A DNA stretch of 64,000 nt from Scolanthus callimorphus (GCA_033964015.1 CM066913.1:11588953-11652952); one strand, 5' to 3'; shown: positions 1 through 13,600, counted from the first letter of the stretch. The notes: a model not told the origin generated them from the letters alone. Program-made: numbers and translations.

Positions 1-1268
1 GGGTCGTGTATAATATAAGTGGAATACAAATTAATGTTGTGCATACATTTGGGTTAAATAAATGCTTCCAAACTCAGGATGGGAACTAAATAAGTATGAG
101 AATTGAAATAAGTGTTGAGAATGGCTGATAAAATCGTTGTGCATCTGTATTTACTAACATCAAAAACAAACATACCAGCCCCATTATTTCTCAGTCATAT
201 TAATTAGTCTAGTATGTCAGAAAGCAGTGATATATTGAAACTGAGTATGCACTTCACTAATCTGTGATTGCCTTTAATTCCTGTTGATTAATAGCCAGAA
301 TAGAACAGAAAAACAGCATAAAATGAAAAAAATAATTGATTACATTTTTGTAGCACTAGTTACAACAGTTATATGCATTGTATCTCAAATTATGACACTG
401 AATTCTGGGGAGATCACTCATGTTTACAACTACTTCCTAATATTTGTGACAGCACCCCTCGGGTTCCTAATTGCAGTTTTAATTTCCCCCTATTGTTTTC
501 CCTGCCACAATGCAAAATATCCTGCGGTGATAATTGCATTACTAGGAATGCCTTTGTTCTAGAGGTTTGACAGTGCTCTTCAATTATTGTCTGTAGAGTG
601 ATAGGAATAATTATATCAACTCTGGGGGTTTACAGACTTACGAATCCGTTAGAACCATTATAGCTATGTCAAACTATTAAAATCACAATAATAACATTAG
701 CTACACGAAATGCAAATTACAATAAGTGGAAATTTTCTATAGTTTTCGGGAAATAAGTTCCTGTTGATACAATCTGTTTAGTAAGTAATGATCATTTCCA
801 AAAAAAGTAACCTGTTGTATTTTAAAAGGATACATTCAAAAGACGCATACTCTGGACGTAACCTAATTGGTTATTCATATTTTTCCATCTCGTTTATTAT
901 TTATAATTTTCTTAAGACAGTGGAAATTTCTGTTACCCTGCAGGTTTGCCAAAACCACAAGGATAAAGAATTTAATAGACACTTGCTGCATTTATTACAT
1001 TCCCAAATTTCCATTCACGTATACATTTCTCTTCACTTGAGCTCGGGGAAATTACTGTAATTTGAATCATTTCACATCTGAATGGACAAACATAAAGCAC
1101 GAAATGTAAACAGTCTGCATTTAGTTCTAGAACCGATGACATACCGTTTATTTTACATTTTAACACAGAAGTGGAGCATCATTTATCATGGGAAGAAAAA
1201 AAAACAGAACACAAGTAAACACTGGAATATGATAGACAAATAACATAACCTTTATACACAAAAAAATC
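1..1268. other. Left-edge stretch without a confident gene
   Basis: AT-rich DNA. It presumably contains introns of the minus-strand LAP gene that continues off the left edge. A 92-codon open frame on the plus strand (284-562) could encode two hydrophobic helices, but it has no recognisable family and no splice context, so I do not call it a gene. I found no LAP exon here. Confidence 0.5.
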
Positions 1269-1294
1269 TTAAAATGATGAGGGCATAAACTTAC

Positions 1295-1939
1295 TTTCCG
1301 ATTGGGTTGACACTTGCATCAATTTCATGAAGATTTTTACAATTTTTAATGGCGTCTGGTATATCTGTAATTCCTTAATAAAGAAAAGATACATAGTCAA
1401 TAACAGATTATTTGAGAACGGCATGGCTATATACATAATCCTATCAAAGGAATAATTGTAAAATAACAAAAAACAAGCACACTTCTTACCATTTTTACTG
1501 AAGTCCAATTCTTGCAAATTTACCAAATTGGATACCGCAGAGGGAAGGATTGTTAATTCGTTATCACTTAAGCCAAGGATCTGAAGATTTTGCAGATTAA
1601 ATAAACCCTTTAAAGAAAGAAATTTCAGAACAAACATAAACATTACCCTAAAGATACTATACAAACGCAGCAAGACTCAACTTGTCAATGACAACCAGTT
1701 GTCACAGTATATTGGATGTTTAAGCTAATAAAACTTACTCTGGGCAAATCCCTCAGTTGATTAGCGTCCAGATATACTTCTTCCAGTGCTTTTCCTTCTT
1801 TGCTTTTAAAGATTTCTTGCGGTACAGACGTTAAATTAGAGTGACGAAAGTCGGCAACGGCCATATTGATGTTCGAGTCAAGTTGAGCATTGAAGCAACT
1901 GGAGTGAAACCATCTAGGCATTGTATTACAGGATGTCAA
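1295..1939 (-). CDS. LAP-family leucine-rich repeat protein, 5' exons only (partial)
   Basis: This is the amino end of a LAP protein (the Erbin, LRRC7/densin, LRRC1, Scribble group), cortical scaffolds with about 16 leucine-rich repeats and, in most members, C-terminal PDZ domains. Three exons read on the minus strand: 1739-1939, 1490-1607 and 1295-1364. All have GT/AG borders and agreeing phases. The protein runs through LTSVPQEIF, then LEEVYLDANQLRDLP, then LQILGLSDNELTILP, NLVNLQELDFSKNG and finally EIDASVNPIGK. This is the LAP order, including the 'LDANQ' and 'ASVNPI' signatures. The start is either the Met at 1939 or the one at 1921 (MPRWFHSS); LAP proteins begin with a short Cys/Arg-rich tail, and both fit. 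Everything after the first two or three repeats lies beyond the left edge, so Erbin, LRRC7 and Scribble cannot be told apart. Confidence 0.85.
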
Positions 1940-2813
1940 TCAACATGGCCGAAATATCTCCAATTCCTGCTCTAAATACACCCCAACAAAGACCCTAAAC
2001 GGTTAGCCCGCCAGTTGACCTCCAATTTGGGCATCTGGGAAAGGCATCGGCCGTCCAGTTCTCAAATCGTCGCCCACCGGCCCATGGAATGACTGTAGTT
2101 TCAGCCGTGAAATGGAGTCGAATCGATCGAATCAGTAGCTCGCAGACGTTCGTCAGAATTTTCTATTTCTCGCCCGCATAAACAAACCACAAATTACAGC
2201 TCCTGTCTCAGGGGCAAGTCACAGATATAAAACAAGTATCCATTTTACATGTACAAAATATATTATCTTGATTGAGCTTGTACAGTCTGCGAGGAGTCGT
2301 TCCAAACGTAACCTTGCGGGCATTACAGTAGCTTGCTTGCAGTTGATTGGTTTTCGATTGTCAATCAACGTAATTATATATCCTCTAGGACATCAGTTAT
2401 ATTGCGTTACTAACCGCGTGACATCCCAGCATTCTACTAACTTTATATTTCGTTGTTGCCCAATTGGAAATAAAACAATATGCAACACCGTAACACTTTT
2501 TCTCATGTTTGTTTATGAATTTATTTGTATTACTAGGGACCGGTCATTATTTATATTTATTTGTATTACTAGGGATCGGTCATTATTTATCGCCTGGGGG
2601 GTGGGGTGGGGGGGCAGAGGATATTTTGGGGGATCACTTCATTTTGGGGCGAGGCGAAAGGGGGGATCTCTCAAAACCTGAAAGGGGGACCACAAGAAAT
2701 TTTCTAAGTAGTTATTCCAGCAACTTCTCTATCATTTGCATTATTCTACTTCACTTCACTCAATACATAATAAAAATTTCGGTGCGCTTCGCGCGCATAA
2801 AGAATATCATCTA

Positions 2814-3280
2814 ATTTAGTCAAATCACACTAGTGGTCTATTATCAATGCTGCGTTCTGATTGGTTGAGCTACTAGTAGGCTATAAGTTATAGCCTACTA
2901 GTAGCGAAAAGTGTGGGATTTGAAAGCCAGAAAATGGTAAATGACCAGAACAAAAACATTTTTTGGGCCATACAAATTGACCTACTAGTGTGATTTGACT
3001 AAAACAATTATATTATTCCTCGCCCTCATGGCCTCTGAGTCAATAGCCCATTCGGCCTCATGGGCTATTGACTCAGAGCCCATTCTAGCCTGCGTAGCGG
3101 CTCTAAAAGGGAAGGGGACGGACGGAGTCGGGGCGAGCGAAAACCGGAAATAGCGCGGGCCGCAAGGGGTTCTGGGAGGCCCGCGCTATTTCCGGTTTTC
3201 GCTCGCCCCGACTCCCTCCCCTTCCCTTTTAGAGCCGCTACGCAGGCTAAGCCCATTCAGGCTCGAGGAATAATTGTTAA
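2814..3280. mobile_element. MITE family copy A, nested in the Harbinger-like element
   Basis: This repeat aligns by eye with 4085-4362. Both share 'CTGATTGG.TGAGCTACTA' near the left, an inner inverted repeat, a stretch reading CTC.TCCTCATG, and a right end reading CTCGAGG..TAATTGTTAAAT. In copy A the left half carries the inverted repeat TTTAGTCAAATCACACTAGT (2815 region) and its inverse near 2983-3002. It is interrupted at 3086-3249 by another element. No coding potential is seen. Confidence 0.6.
3086..3249. mobile_element. 164-bp hairpin MITE with 9-bp target duplication (Mutator-like)
   Basis: The element begins TAGCCTGCGTAGCGGCTCT and ends with the exact inverse. Its two arms, about 72-76 bp each, pair almost completely (one 4-bp indel) around a loop of about 16 bp. 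It is flanked by a perfect 9-bp duplication, AGCCCATTC, at 3077-3085 and 3250-3258. Nine-base duplications are typical of Mutator-type transposases; assigning the element to that group is inference. The related copy near 4340 shows the uninterrupted version of the target (AGCACATTCGGCC). Confidence 0.85.
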
Positions 3281-4084
3281 ATAGTCTTTGGCAACTCGCA
3301 CAACGAAGATACTACCTTCACACCGTTCACAAGAACAACTGTATCTTGTCCAGGGAAACAAACTCTTCCAAAAATGCCCTGCAGTGATAGGCCTGGCGGG
3401 CAGTCACTATGTTCGAAAGAAGAGTAAGCGTGAGTTCGACGTTACAGGCATAGAAATTCGTCATTTGGGCTGCGCTTCACGCAAATGAATAATAATAATT
3501 TCGTCATTTCGGCGCGCAATTGCGCGCATGAATAATAAAACCTACAGGATTTGTTTACTATACATAAAAAAACGGAATGTTCATCTACACTTTCTCTGAG
3601 GCTTGATGAAATGCGTTTATCAAAATTCGAGCGCGCTTCGCGCGCAACGAAAGAAAAATGCGATCCCCTCTATCAGTAATAACTTTTATTTGGAACTACC
3701 CATCCATGTACTTTTTGTATACGATGCCAAATAAAAATATCTGCCTGTCTGTCTGTAAATTGTCACTAGGTCAAATTGTCTACTAGGTCAAATAGGGGGA
3801 GGGGGGGGGGGCACGAAAACGAGGGGGATCACGTTAATCATTGTACTTATAGAGGGATCACTGCATTTTGACCTTGTATTACCCAAAATCCTCTGCCCCC
3901 CCCCCCCCCCCCGCGATAAATAATGACCGGTCCCTTACTAGCAAACTACACACATTCATTCCAAGCTGTGCTGAGCAAAATGAATCCAATAGAGATGAAG
4001 TCAAGATTATTTTTTCTGACAGATCTCAAATGGCATAAGTGAATGAAACCCGAACCCAGTGGCAGCCCCCACTCTAATTTTGTT

Positions 4085-4362
4085 TTAGTATAGACCAATA
4101 CAAATCCTGCAATCTGATTGGCTGAGCTACTAATGGTCTATTAGTGATAGACCGTACCTGGCAAAACCACCACCTTTCTTTGCAAGAAAACTTGATTTTT
4201 TCAACATAAAATAATGGTATTCATTGCCAAAACCGACCAACTAGTTGGCTTATACTAAAACAATTAGACCTCTCGTCCTCATGTGCTATGATATCAATAG
4301 ACCATTCGGCCTCATGGTCTATTCAACATAGCACATTCGGCCTCGAGGTCTAATTGTTAAAT
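4085..4362. mobile_element. MITE family copy B
   Basis: This is the second copy of the repeat at 2814-3280, without the hairpin insertion. It runs from TTTTAGTATAGACCAATACA to CTCGAGGTCTAATTGTTAAA and contains a short internal inverted repeat (AGACCATTCGGCCTCATGGTCT). It lies about 280 bp upstream of the creatine kinase start codon. Confidence 0.55.
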
Positions 4363-4643
4363 TTATAAATACCCTCCCGTAAATTCGGGAGCCCGCTACG
4401 CAAATGCCTTTCGAAAGCCTTGGCCATACTTCTTTTCTTGAAGCACAGCTATCCCCCACACTAGTGTGAAACCTGTTTTTTTACTGTAACGTAAACGAGT
4501 TCATAACTGGTTTCAACTCAAGACCATTATGATGTCACACTAATTGATATTCTAATTCACCAATTCTCGGACAAATTTGGTCAATCTAGAGGTTTGAGCG
4601 GCGTTTTGTGTTGCGCATCGAAAATATCGAACAAATTTGCACA

Positions 4644-6094
4644 ATGGCATATCTCGGCAATCTGAAGAATAGGTTGCTGATATTGACAGGCGCGGGAGTC
4701 GGCGCGGCCGCATTGGCAGTGGCATACGCTACATGCAACACAGTGGGTGCGCGCGTTGGGCTAAAGCGCGCGTACGAGAAACACGCCGCTATGGCCGACT
4801 ATCCAGATCTCCGCCAACACAACAACTGCATGGCAAACCATTTGACGCCGCGATTGTACGCAAAACTACGCGACAAATCCACACCCAGTGGTTATACTCT
4901 AGACGAAGCCATCCAAACAGGCGTTGACAACCTGGCCACCCATTCATTACCACAGTGGGACTCGTGGCTGGCGATGAGGAAACTTATGATGTGTTCGCGG
5001 ACCTATTTGACCCTGTTATTGAAGAACGACACAATGGATTAAGAGGACCGACAGGCACAGGACTGATCTCAATTCCTCCAAAATCCGAGGTGGCAAGTTT
5101 GACGAAAAGTATGTGCTGTCCTCGCGCGTGCGTACTGGGCGTTCCATTCGAGGATTAAGCCTGCCGCCACACTGCACGCGCGCCGAGCGGAGAGAAGTCG
5201 AAAACATCGTCACTGACGCATTGGAAGGCCTCAGCGGTTAGTATTATTCTGTTATAGGTGGGAATATGATTATCTTGATTTCTAATTGGAAGTACTTCTT
5301 GTCGTTTTTCAGGCGAACTTTCCGGCGAGTACTACCCACTGAATGGCATGTCTGAAGCCCAACAAGACCAACTAATTAACGACCACTTCTTGTTCGACAA
5401 ACCAGTGTCTCCCCTCCTGACATGTGCCGGAATGGCGCGGGACTGGCCGACGCCCGCGGGATCTTCCACAACAAGAATAAGAACTTCCTAGTTTGGGTGA
5501 ACGAGGAGGACCACACCCGTGTCATCTCTATGGAAAAAGGCGGCAATATGCGTGCCGTGTTCGACCGCTTCTGCCATGGACTAAACGAAGTGGAACGACT
5601 GATCAAGCAGAAGGGACACGAGTATATGTGGAATCAACGCCTTGGCTACATTCTCACGTGCCCTAGCAACCTTGGCACTGGGTTACGTGCGGGTGTACAT
5701 GTCAAGTTGCCAACCTTGGAAAGGTACGCGGTCATCACTCTGACACGGGCCACATCAACTGCGTATGTGGAATATTAATAACCGGACAGGCTCTAGGTAT
5801 AGAAGACCTCATAGTAACAATTTCTGAACCTTTTTTTTTTCAGGACAAGCGGCTGGAAAGCATCCTTGACAAGCTGCGCTTGCAGAAGCGGGGGACGGGT
5901 GGCGTAGACACCGCAGCTGTTGGGGGCGTGTTCGATATCTCCAACTCCGATCGCTTGGCTTCTCTGAGGTCGATCTCGTACAGAAAGTGATTGACGGCGT
6001 CAATTTGCTGGTTGACATGGAAAAAAGACTCGAAAGAGGAAAAGTTATTGACGATCTCATCCCAAGTAAATACGGGACTCAATACATGGAATAA
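4644..6094 (+). CDS. Creatine kinase, mitochondrial type
   Basis: The enzyme moves phosphate between ATP and creatine; mitochondrial forms are octamers in the intermembrane space. There are three exons, 4644-5236, 5313-5723 and 5844-6094. The start is ATG 4644; an upstream GTG at 4608 is not credible. The protein opens with a hydrophobic Ala-rich targeting leader, then [66 protein letters not shown], the active-site segment [13 protein letters not shown] with the reactive Cys, and [13 protein letters not shown]. About 415 residues is normal for the family. The frame is broken by five apparent one-base losses in short runs (near 4931, 5041, 5449, 5723 and 5957). No in-frame stop or altered motif residue accompanies them, so I favour consensus errors over a pseudogene. 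An AATAAA overlaps the stop codon. Confidence 0.92.
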
Positions 6095-6099
6095 AAGCA

Positions 6100-7680
6100 T
6101 TATTGGATATTATGGATTGAAAACTAGCTAAATATAACTTGTATCTGATCAGGTCTGGATGATATTAAGGAAAACTGTAAAGGAGTTCTTTCGTCAAACA
6201 ATGTTGTGTACTTGAAATTTTATTCCATTAAAAAAGCGTGGGTCAAACAATAAACTTCGTAATCAATTGGCCTCTGCATGCTACAGGAAAGGAAGACCCC
6301 CCCCCCCCCCCCCCCCCCCCCCATACACATACACAACACACGCACATATAAACTCTGACGACAGTGGTTACTGTCTCATTAACATTCCAGAACATTGCTC
6401 TTGCTGCAAAACTCAAAATTTGACATTCAAAACGGAAATATATTTTTTTCTGGCTTTCTCTTTGGCCTAAACCTAAACCGTATTTATCGCAAAAGAATTT
6501 TATACCAAGCTGTTTGCTTCGCTCTAAAATGTGAGCATGTTGATCGCAGAGCGAGAATAATTGATTCAGGTGAGTTAAAATATTGACAGCGCGGAATTTA
6601 AAATTCTGTCCCGAGAACGTGAGTAGACAGCAATTAACTAATTTCAACTAATTTGTCACGTTATCTACACATTTATTTGTGCAAAAAGACTATAAAAAAG
6701 AAGCCATTTTTGCAGGAAGCTGATAAGTTTCCCTTCTTGAGTGCTATTTTCTAGAGTGTTTTGATGATAATAGCAATTTAAGTGCGAAAGTAAGTTTCGA
6801 TTATTCTTCTTTTTTTGTGGGGCGTCGGCGAACAGCGGCGCCAACCGCCCGTGGAATCCAAGATTATGCCTCCGAAATCTCTTGATGGCGATTCCGCGAG
6901 AATCCGTTAGGACTCCCGTGCAAGTGACTGCAAAGGCCCTTTTATCAAACGTGAGACCGATAACAAAGCAGATCAGACCCTTTCTGCTCATCCATGTGGG
7001 AGACCCCGACTAAAACTTATTTTCAAAATTGTTAAATCACGGATCATTTACAGAAGCATAGTGATTCAAAAATAACAATGTAATGAAACTGATGGTTTAA
7101 CCTCTAAATCGATGCGGAAAAAATAGACTTTTAAAAGTAAGCTTTTGCGCATGCGCTGTAGCGAAGGGGAAAAAGAGGTTCTTATACAAAGTCATGATAC
7201 CATATGAAAACAGTTTTATTTAGTGGTCTTTTCATACATATACCAGGCCGTACAGAAGAAAGCGCGTTTGAAAGCAGAATATTTTTCATCTCTGTGTCTT
7301 CCGATATTGTCTTCGCTATCAAGCTGAACCTCTGCCTTTGGGGTTATTTGCTACCGACCCTGAGCAACTAAATAGCCACTCTAATGTGCATTGAATGCCA
7401 ACATTTCAAGTACCCACCATATTCATTAAATACTCAACACTTCGCTTGTTCGGCGTGAGAAGTCCAAACGCGATATTATGACATTTTACACGCACTGGTG
7501 GTCAAGTTTTGTTGACATGGATTCGGCCATTGTGGAAATTTTGATGCAAAACGAGAGTTAGCGATCGTCGTACAAAACTATGTTTGAAAGAAAAGTCTAG
7601 AGTCACCGGTGTACTCCCTGTTCTTCTCGTCCAACCAACAGCTCATTTAGAGGAACCACGGCAAGTCCAAGCTCTGGTTC
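6100..7680. other. Intergenic stretch, C-run and low-complexity sequence
   Basis: This lies between the convergent 3' ends of creatine kinase and NDC1. It holds a C-run of about 26 bases (6297-6322) followed by CA-rich sequence, and AT-rich DNA with short open frames of no recognisable family. I see no supported gene. Confidence 0.5.
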
Positions 7681-7687
7681 GATCTCC

Positions 7688-10600
7688 TTATTCATGGAAG
7701 TCGAGGAATGACTGGAGTCGATTTCTGTGTTCTTGTGTTAACGGAATACCACTACAATAAAACACACGAATCACCAAACAAGATAATATATGCATAATTT
7801 ACATAATGAACAAGCTGTTTACGTTTAGTTACATGCATTGTTCTACACGAAAACGTGTTTACTGATTTACTCATGCTTGAAAAAAACACGCGTGTTACTA
7901 AGACAAAAAATACCCTTCTATCTCATTTCAATCTCCCCGTGGCTTCATCACCTTAGTGATATAAAAGCTAGCAGAGGCCTCTTTTCTTTGTATTCGCTGG
8001 CTGACAGTACAGGTAGGGAGGTGGACAGATACTTTTTCGTCCTGGCCGTCAGCCCAACGAGAAGCAGGGAAACCTCCTCAGGTAATTTTTACATCAGCGG
8101 ATTTCCTGGTTCTTTGATAAATTGTCGTTTTAATGGTAGGATGTTTACCTGAGATGCTCGCCGAACGTGTTTGCGATGCGGTAGATCGATGAAGTCAGAG
8201 CTTTGGAAAAGAAACAAGCATAATATTTTAAAAACCCTCCCGATCGAGCGGTACACGTAAGTCTATGAAAGTTGTCAACTTCTTATGGACGTGACAACTA
8301 TTAAAGTCCAGGTCGTAGACTGTTCTTAGGCTTTCTGATATATCGGAAACGCTGTTGTAGCAGACTGAAAATCTGAAGTATCATCAACTATCGCAATCAG
8401 ATACCCTAGTGCACGGAAGTTTTACGCTCAGATATGAACCCATATGCCTCCCAGAATATGAATACGAAATTTGTGAGTAAACGTGCCAGCTCTTCTTTGA
8501 CAGATGATCCAGGATGCAAAGTCTAACGGACTAGTGAGTCATACTGACTGACACTAGTTTTTCAAAGTTTCTACCAAGATCAAAACGTGATATACATAGA
8601 ACTTGTCAAACGTTGCCCTAGAGTCTCTTGTAATGTTCTAATACCGTGTTAACGATGCTGAAAGGTTATTGGAGATAACAGGAAAGATACATAACTTAAC
8701 CTCGGCAATAAACCGAGGTGATTTACTGTCGAAGAATCAATGGTTTGACGAGCTGGTAAATCAGTTAGTCAGATGATCTGGGAAATTGTGCAATCATAGG
8801 CGGCGGACCCCGGGGGACAGGGGGTGCTCGAGCACCCCCACTTTTTAGGGTGCTCCGCCGCTTCAATGAAGTGAGGTTCGACCTATTGGGGGTACGGTGG
8901 GGACTAACTTGTTCGAATGCGATAGCGCATGCCACTAGCTCCCTGTGCTCGTGGGGGTCTGGGCTGGATTGTGACCTTTGCACTGCCAGAGGATGATGGG
9001 AATTTAGCAAATCTATCGAGAGCCTGGAAAAAAAAAAGAAAAGAAAAGAAACAGGTCAAAATAATTAAATTGAGAAGTTTCACGTTGTCCAAAACAGCTG
9101 ATGCTTGATTGTACTGCTGCTAGAAAAGACAAAACTTACTTGCAGTAAAGATAACAGTGACGCAAGAACATCTGGGAGTGACTGAAACAACACGAAGAAT
9201 CATCAGTAGCTTGAGCATAGTAGTACTAACTATGGCTTGAGCTGTTTGAACATGTGACTATCTAGAGCAGATTTCGTATGCCTGTAAGTGTTGCGGCACG
9301 AAACCTGGCCTGCTGTAGATATGGAATGAAATCGCGTAGTCGCGGCACGGCGGCGCGGCACAACTTTGTTGCGGCACTTTTCACAGTCATACGAAATCTG
9401 CTCTATCGTAGATTGGTGTACGTTACCTTCTGGACCACGCCAAATGTGTCCTCCTTGAAGGAGGCAACTACAAGCCGAGAAAGACCTAGCAATAAAAAAA
9501 CAGAGTTGTAATCAATATAACAACATCTAGTTGAAGAGCATACATGGCTTACATGGTTAATGTTATGAAGTACGTATAAATTTAAAAATTCGCTGCCTTT
9601 CCTTACCCTCAATGCCCAGAGATGAACTTGACAACCAGAGAACAGGGTAGTTGTGTTATAGTCAGGCAGCTGAAAAAGGACAAATAAAATACACCAGGAA
9701 GGAGTGACAGAGCGCTCCTGAAAATGTGGGTGGGAGGGGACTGAATTAATTTTGTGACACACAAACTGTTTTCCAGTTTTTAATGCCTTGACATGGTACG
9801 CTCTTTTCTTATTTTAAAATAAAACACGTTAAATATTAGTCATTTTCATAGCAAGTGGCTTCAAAAATATGGGGAGCTTTAGCCCTCATGGGACAGTGGC
9901 CTATGAATATACGAAATTAGAAATAGTACATATTAACAGTAATTTGTTCCTTTACCTCATTGATAACAGTTCTATTACTGGTCGTTCTTTGAAGAACTGG
10001 GCAACCTGAAAAGGCAAATTTATTTATTCACTTAAATCTTCATTCGCCTTTACCACAACAATACAAACATTTCAATAATACAACACACAGCCAGGTTTAT
10101 GTGTTTAATAATCTGCTGCTTGGCTCTTTTTAGCGACCCATCTCAAGCAGAACTTGGCTTTTCGCATATTAAACTCCCCTATTTTGGGGGCAGGGTGCTC
10201 GTTGGGAACTTTCGATTTTACCCCTAAAATGTACCTAAAATGGCGTCGCTTAGTTGATTTTGACCCCTAAAAGGTACCAACAAGATGTATTTTCCCTCAT
10301 AATTTTCTCTTGTACTTTTTATGAGGGAAAATACGTCTCAAAATCAGGCTACCAACAAGTGTGATTTGCTTGATTTGTTAGAACGGACATCTAAAAGGTA
10401 CCTATCTGGAAAAAAATGCAAGTTTTCGAATTTTACCCCCTAAAAGGTACCAGAGGCCTGATTTTAAACACTAAAAGGTCAACAAGCACCCCTGCCCAAA
10501 ATGTAGGGGAGTCCCCCCCCCCCCCCCAGGTCGAAAAAGCAGCAAAGCTCAACAGAATCGATGTGTCCATTACGTATGTGTAGCTCATTACTTCTTTTAT

Positions 10601-13600
10601 TCAAAGAGTTTGCAAGCTCAAGAAAGGGGGAATATACTTACATAATGTGGAATGAGTGTGATTTTCCACTTGTTGTGCATAGGGTGAGCCCTGGTGAGCA
10701 TCCCTAGACCAGTGGTATGTGGTGCCTTGCCGTTTATCTCTTGTGGTGAGGCTGGACAGCTGGTTTCTGATAATTTGTCCTCTGAAAATGATTAAGTAAG
10801 TAAAGATGAGCAGTAGAAAGGAATTTGATAATTCAGCAATAAGTCAGCAATGTTGCAATAACATTTGACTGTAATTATGATATTCCCTAACTATAGTTTA
10901 GCAATCTAACAAGCTGCCTCCTACCCCTCATTCTCAACATAAAACACATACTTTGTTGACTCAAGGTGGCCTGTGCTGTAATGTACCTGGTAAAGCTGAC
11001 CACAGTCTTGGCCTTTTACTGATGGTTGACAGAGTTCCATGTGGAGTGGAACAGGGTGATACCATGGCAACATGTGATTTCATGTCACCTGCATGAGACA
11101 AGTTAGACAGATTTAAAGGGGCAGTAAGGGGGTCCTGATATGATTCATGGCAGGGGCGGATCCAGGAATTTAAGAAAGGGGGCTCAATAGTGAAAATAGA
11201 GGGATGAAAAAAGACAACAAGACAACCAAACTTGGGCAAAAAATGTCTGGGTGTCTAGAGTAGGGCAGCAAAACGGTCATGTGATGTGACATCATCAAAG
11301 TTTGAAAAATTCATATCTCGTGTAGGGAAGACTCCAAGACAACCAAACTTAGGCAAAATTGTCTAGAGAACACAACAAAATGGTCTCAAAAAGTATCAAA
11401 CTGACTGGGAGCTCCTTTTTTAGGTTAGTCTGCAAGTCTTACTCTGTTTGACATAACAAGTTTATTACCTTTAATTGCATAGCTTGGTGTTCCTGAAATG
11501 CTTCTCTGCTCAGCTGTGTACTGCTGTAGATGAATCTGATACTCTATACTGGTATTGATAGCTTCTGTCAGCTCATCTAACATGGAAATGCATTCCTCAC
11601 TAACACTTGACCAGTTGGCTGCTCTTCCGCCTTGAATCAATGAATCAGCAATACACAAATTAAGATTTTTCTATTAGGCAAATTTACAGTTTTTGAAACA
11701 AAATAGAATAGAAATAAGCAATTTTTACACTTTACCGGGTTGGCTGAGACAGAAAATTTGTTTTCTTCTTGTGCTACTGAACTGGGAAAGTCGACAAAGA
11801 TCCAAGAATGCAAGATGCTGTAAAGTAAATAAAGGAAATACTTGGATATGACTCAAACAGCAGCGAAATTATGTATAGGTTTGTGTGTAAATTGACCTCC
11901 CTTGTAATTTAGTGTATGCACTACTAAAGGGCTCAATAAACTGATTATTTATTTATTTATTTAAAAAAGTGGAATCCTTTAAAATATTTCACTGTAAAAA
12001 AATTATATATCTTATATATCAAAATCTTTAGTGTCTGTCAGAGGAACGTTTCTGATTGGCTGTTTTTCCTGTCACTTTTGGTGATTGGCATGTAACACAG
12101 AAAGCCCACAAAGTAAAATATTTTGCTGAGCTCCGAACTGGAAGATTATGGAGTTTTCTCTCCACTTCTTTTCTGTGTGAAAATTCCAGGAAGAAAATAA
12201 TTTGAATCTAATTTGTCACACTTGGTGATGGGTTATTATCTGATTAAATATTATTTCAAATTGCACTAATATCAAGCAGACTGTATCAGCAAAATCCTCT
12301 GTGGAAATTACCCCAGCTGGTTAATGCAAGCTGCTTTTTTTCACAAATCCATACATTGAAAAACTGGCACCCCCATTATAGTGCAAGAAATGAGGAGGAG
12401 GGAGTTTGAGTTGTTGAAAGTTTACCCTCAAAAGTGGTACACTCTTCTCCTTGATAACTGCAGTTAAGCACTGATCCTTCTCTGAAGCAAGCACTGATTC
12501 AATGGAGAATGCAAAGGCCTGAAAAAGGCAAGTGTACCTGGTCATTGGTCATGTGCTTTGCTGAATGCATTAAGAAATAGTAGTCAGACATGCTGATTGA
12601 AATGTCATTTAACAAATAGTGCTAGACATGTAGTCATAACAACTACAGTATGTAACCCAGTAGACTGTTTTAAAAATAGTACATTACAACTACAACTAAA
12701 TTACAACTTACAACTATCTAAATTATTCACTTACCTGTGTGTTGTAGATTACAAACAGCTGGTTGCCAAATATGGAGGCAAAGGATAGTAGAGTGCCAAC
12801 ACTAACTACTGTCCACAGTAAAGGGATGTTAAGGAGACCACCAATGGAATTCAAGGGTGTGGCTTCACTGAATTGTAAAAAGTATGGCATTATTGAGGCT
12901 CACAGACACCTACTCAAATAGAAAGGAAAATTATTTAAATAGATTAAAGGAACATGGTCAGCTAGGAAACACTAAAATAATTATTGTCACAAAATACAAA
13001 AATATTCTCTGAAATTGAAAGAGTCAGTTTAAAGAAAGAAGTACGGAAAATTTCATGGATTACGATGAGGATTGCTGAGATATGAGTGAATTAAGATGGC
13101 AAATTTAGTATGTTTGAAAAAAGATTGAGGTAAACAGCACGGCTGCGTGAAAATTACGCACGACAGGCCACTCATGAATGGTCGCTAAATACATAAGCGA
13201 GCTTAAATGCTCAGTGCGATACTTCCGCTCGATCTTTGAAATGTGCGGCCAGAAGCAAGATCGCTGCGTAGCCCGCCACAAATTCCTGGAGTGAGAGCTC
13301 GTCGTAGCTCACAGCTTTTGAAACATAGGTCAGACTGAGCTCGCTGTGCGGCCACAGCTGCTTTCGGACAACGCGAGTGGAGATTTTCGCGTCTTGCCAG
13401 ACTTTAGTGTAGTCGAGCGGCCCGTCTTACCTCGCCGGGCTTTGGACACCCTCCGTGTGCTCGAACCAGAACCGGACTCGCCGTCGGAAGACGATGGGGA
13501 TGAGAAGAGGAGGAAGAAGACGACTGAACCACCGCATCGCCTTGAGGGGTAAGCCCCATCCTGGAAAGGCGCTTTTCGACGTCCAGTGAAAGCGACTCCA

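Larger units (their letters stand above)
2536..3934. mobile_element. PIF/Harbinger-like non-autonomous transposon carrying nested elements
   Basis: The ends are GGGACCGGTCATTATTTA at 2536 and its inverse at 3917-3934. Both are flanked by TTACTA, which contains TTA, the target preferred by PIF/Harbinger elements. Just inside each end lies a G-run or C-run (2597-2616; 3896-3912). The left end is partly duplicated in tandem: a roughly 36-bp unit repeats at 2521-2556 and 2557-2592. The interior has no transposase and holds a second MITE, which holds a third. A copy of the same family with the same ends is at 22849-23407. Confidence 0.7.

Noticed and set aside
284..562. Small two-helix membrane protein gene
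   Set aside because: AT-rich DNA gives hydrophobic frames by chance; no family match, no neighbouring exon and no conserved motif.
4955..5158. Separate small gene in the frame starting [10 protein letters not shown]
   Set aside because: It is the continuation of creatine kinase in a shifted frame, not an independent ORF.
6665..6991. 108-codon minus-strand ORF starting MSRKGLICFVIG
   Set aside because: No recognisable family and no splice support; it overlaps low-complexity sequence at its end.
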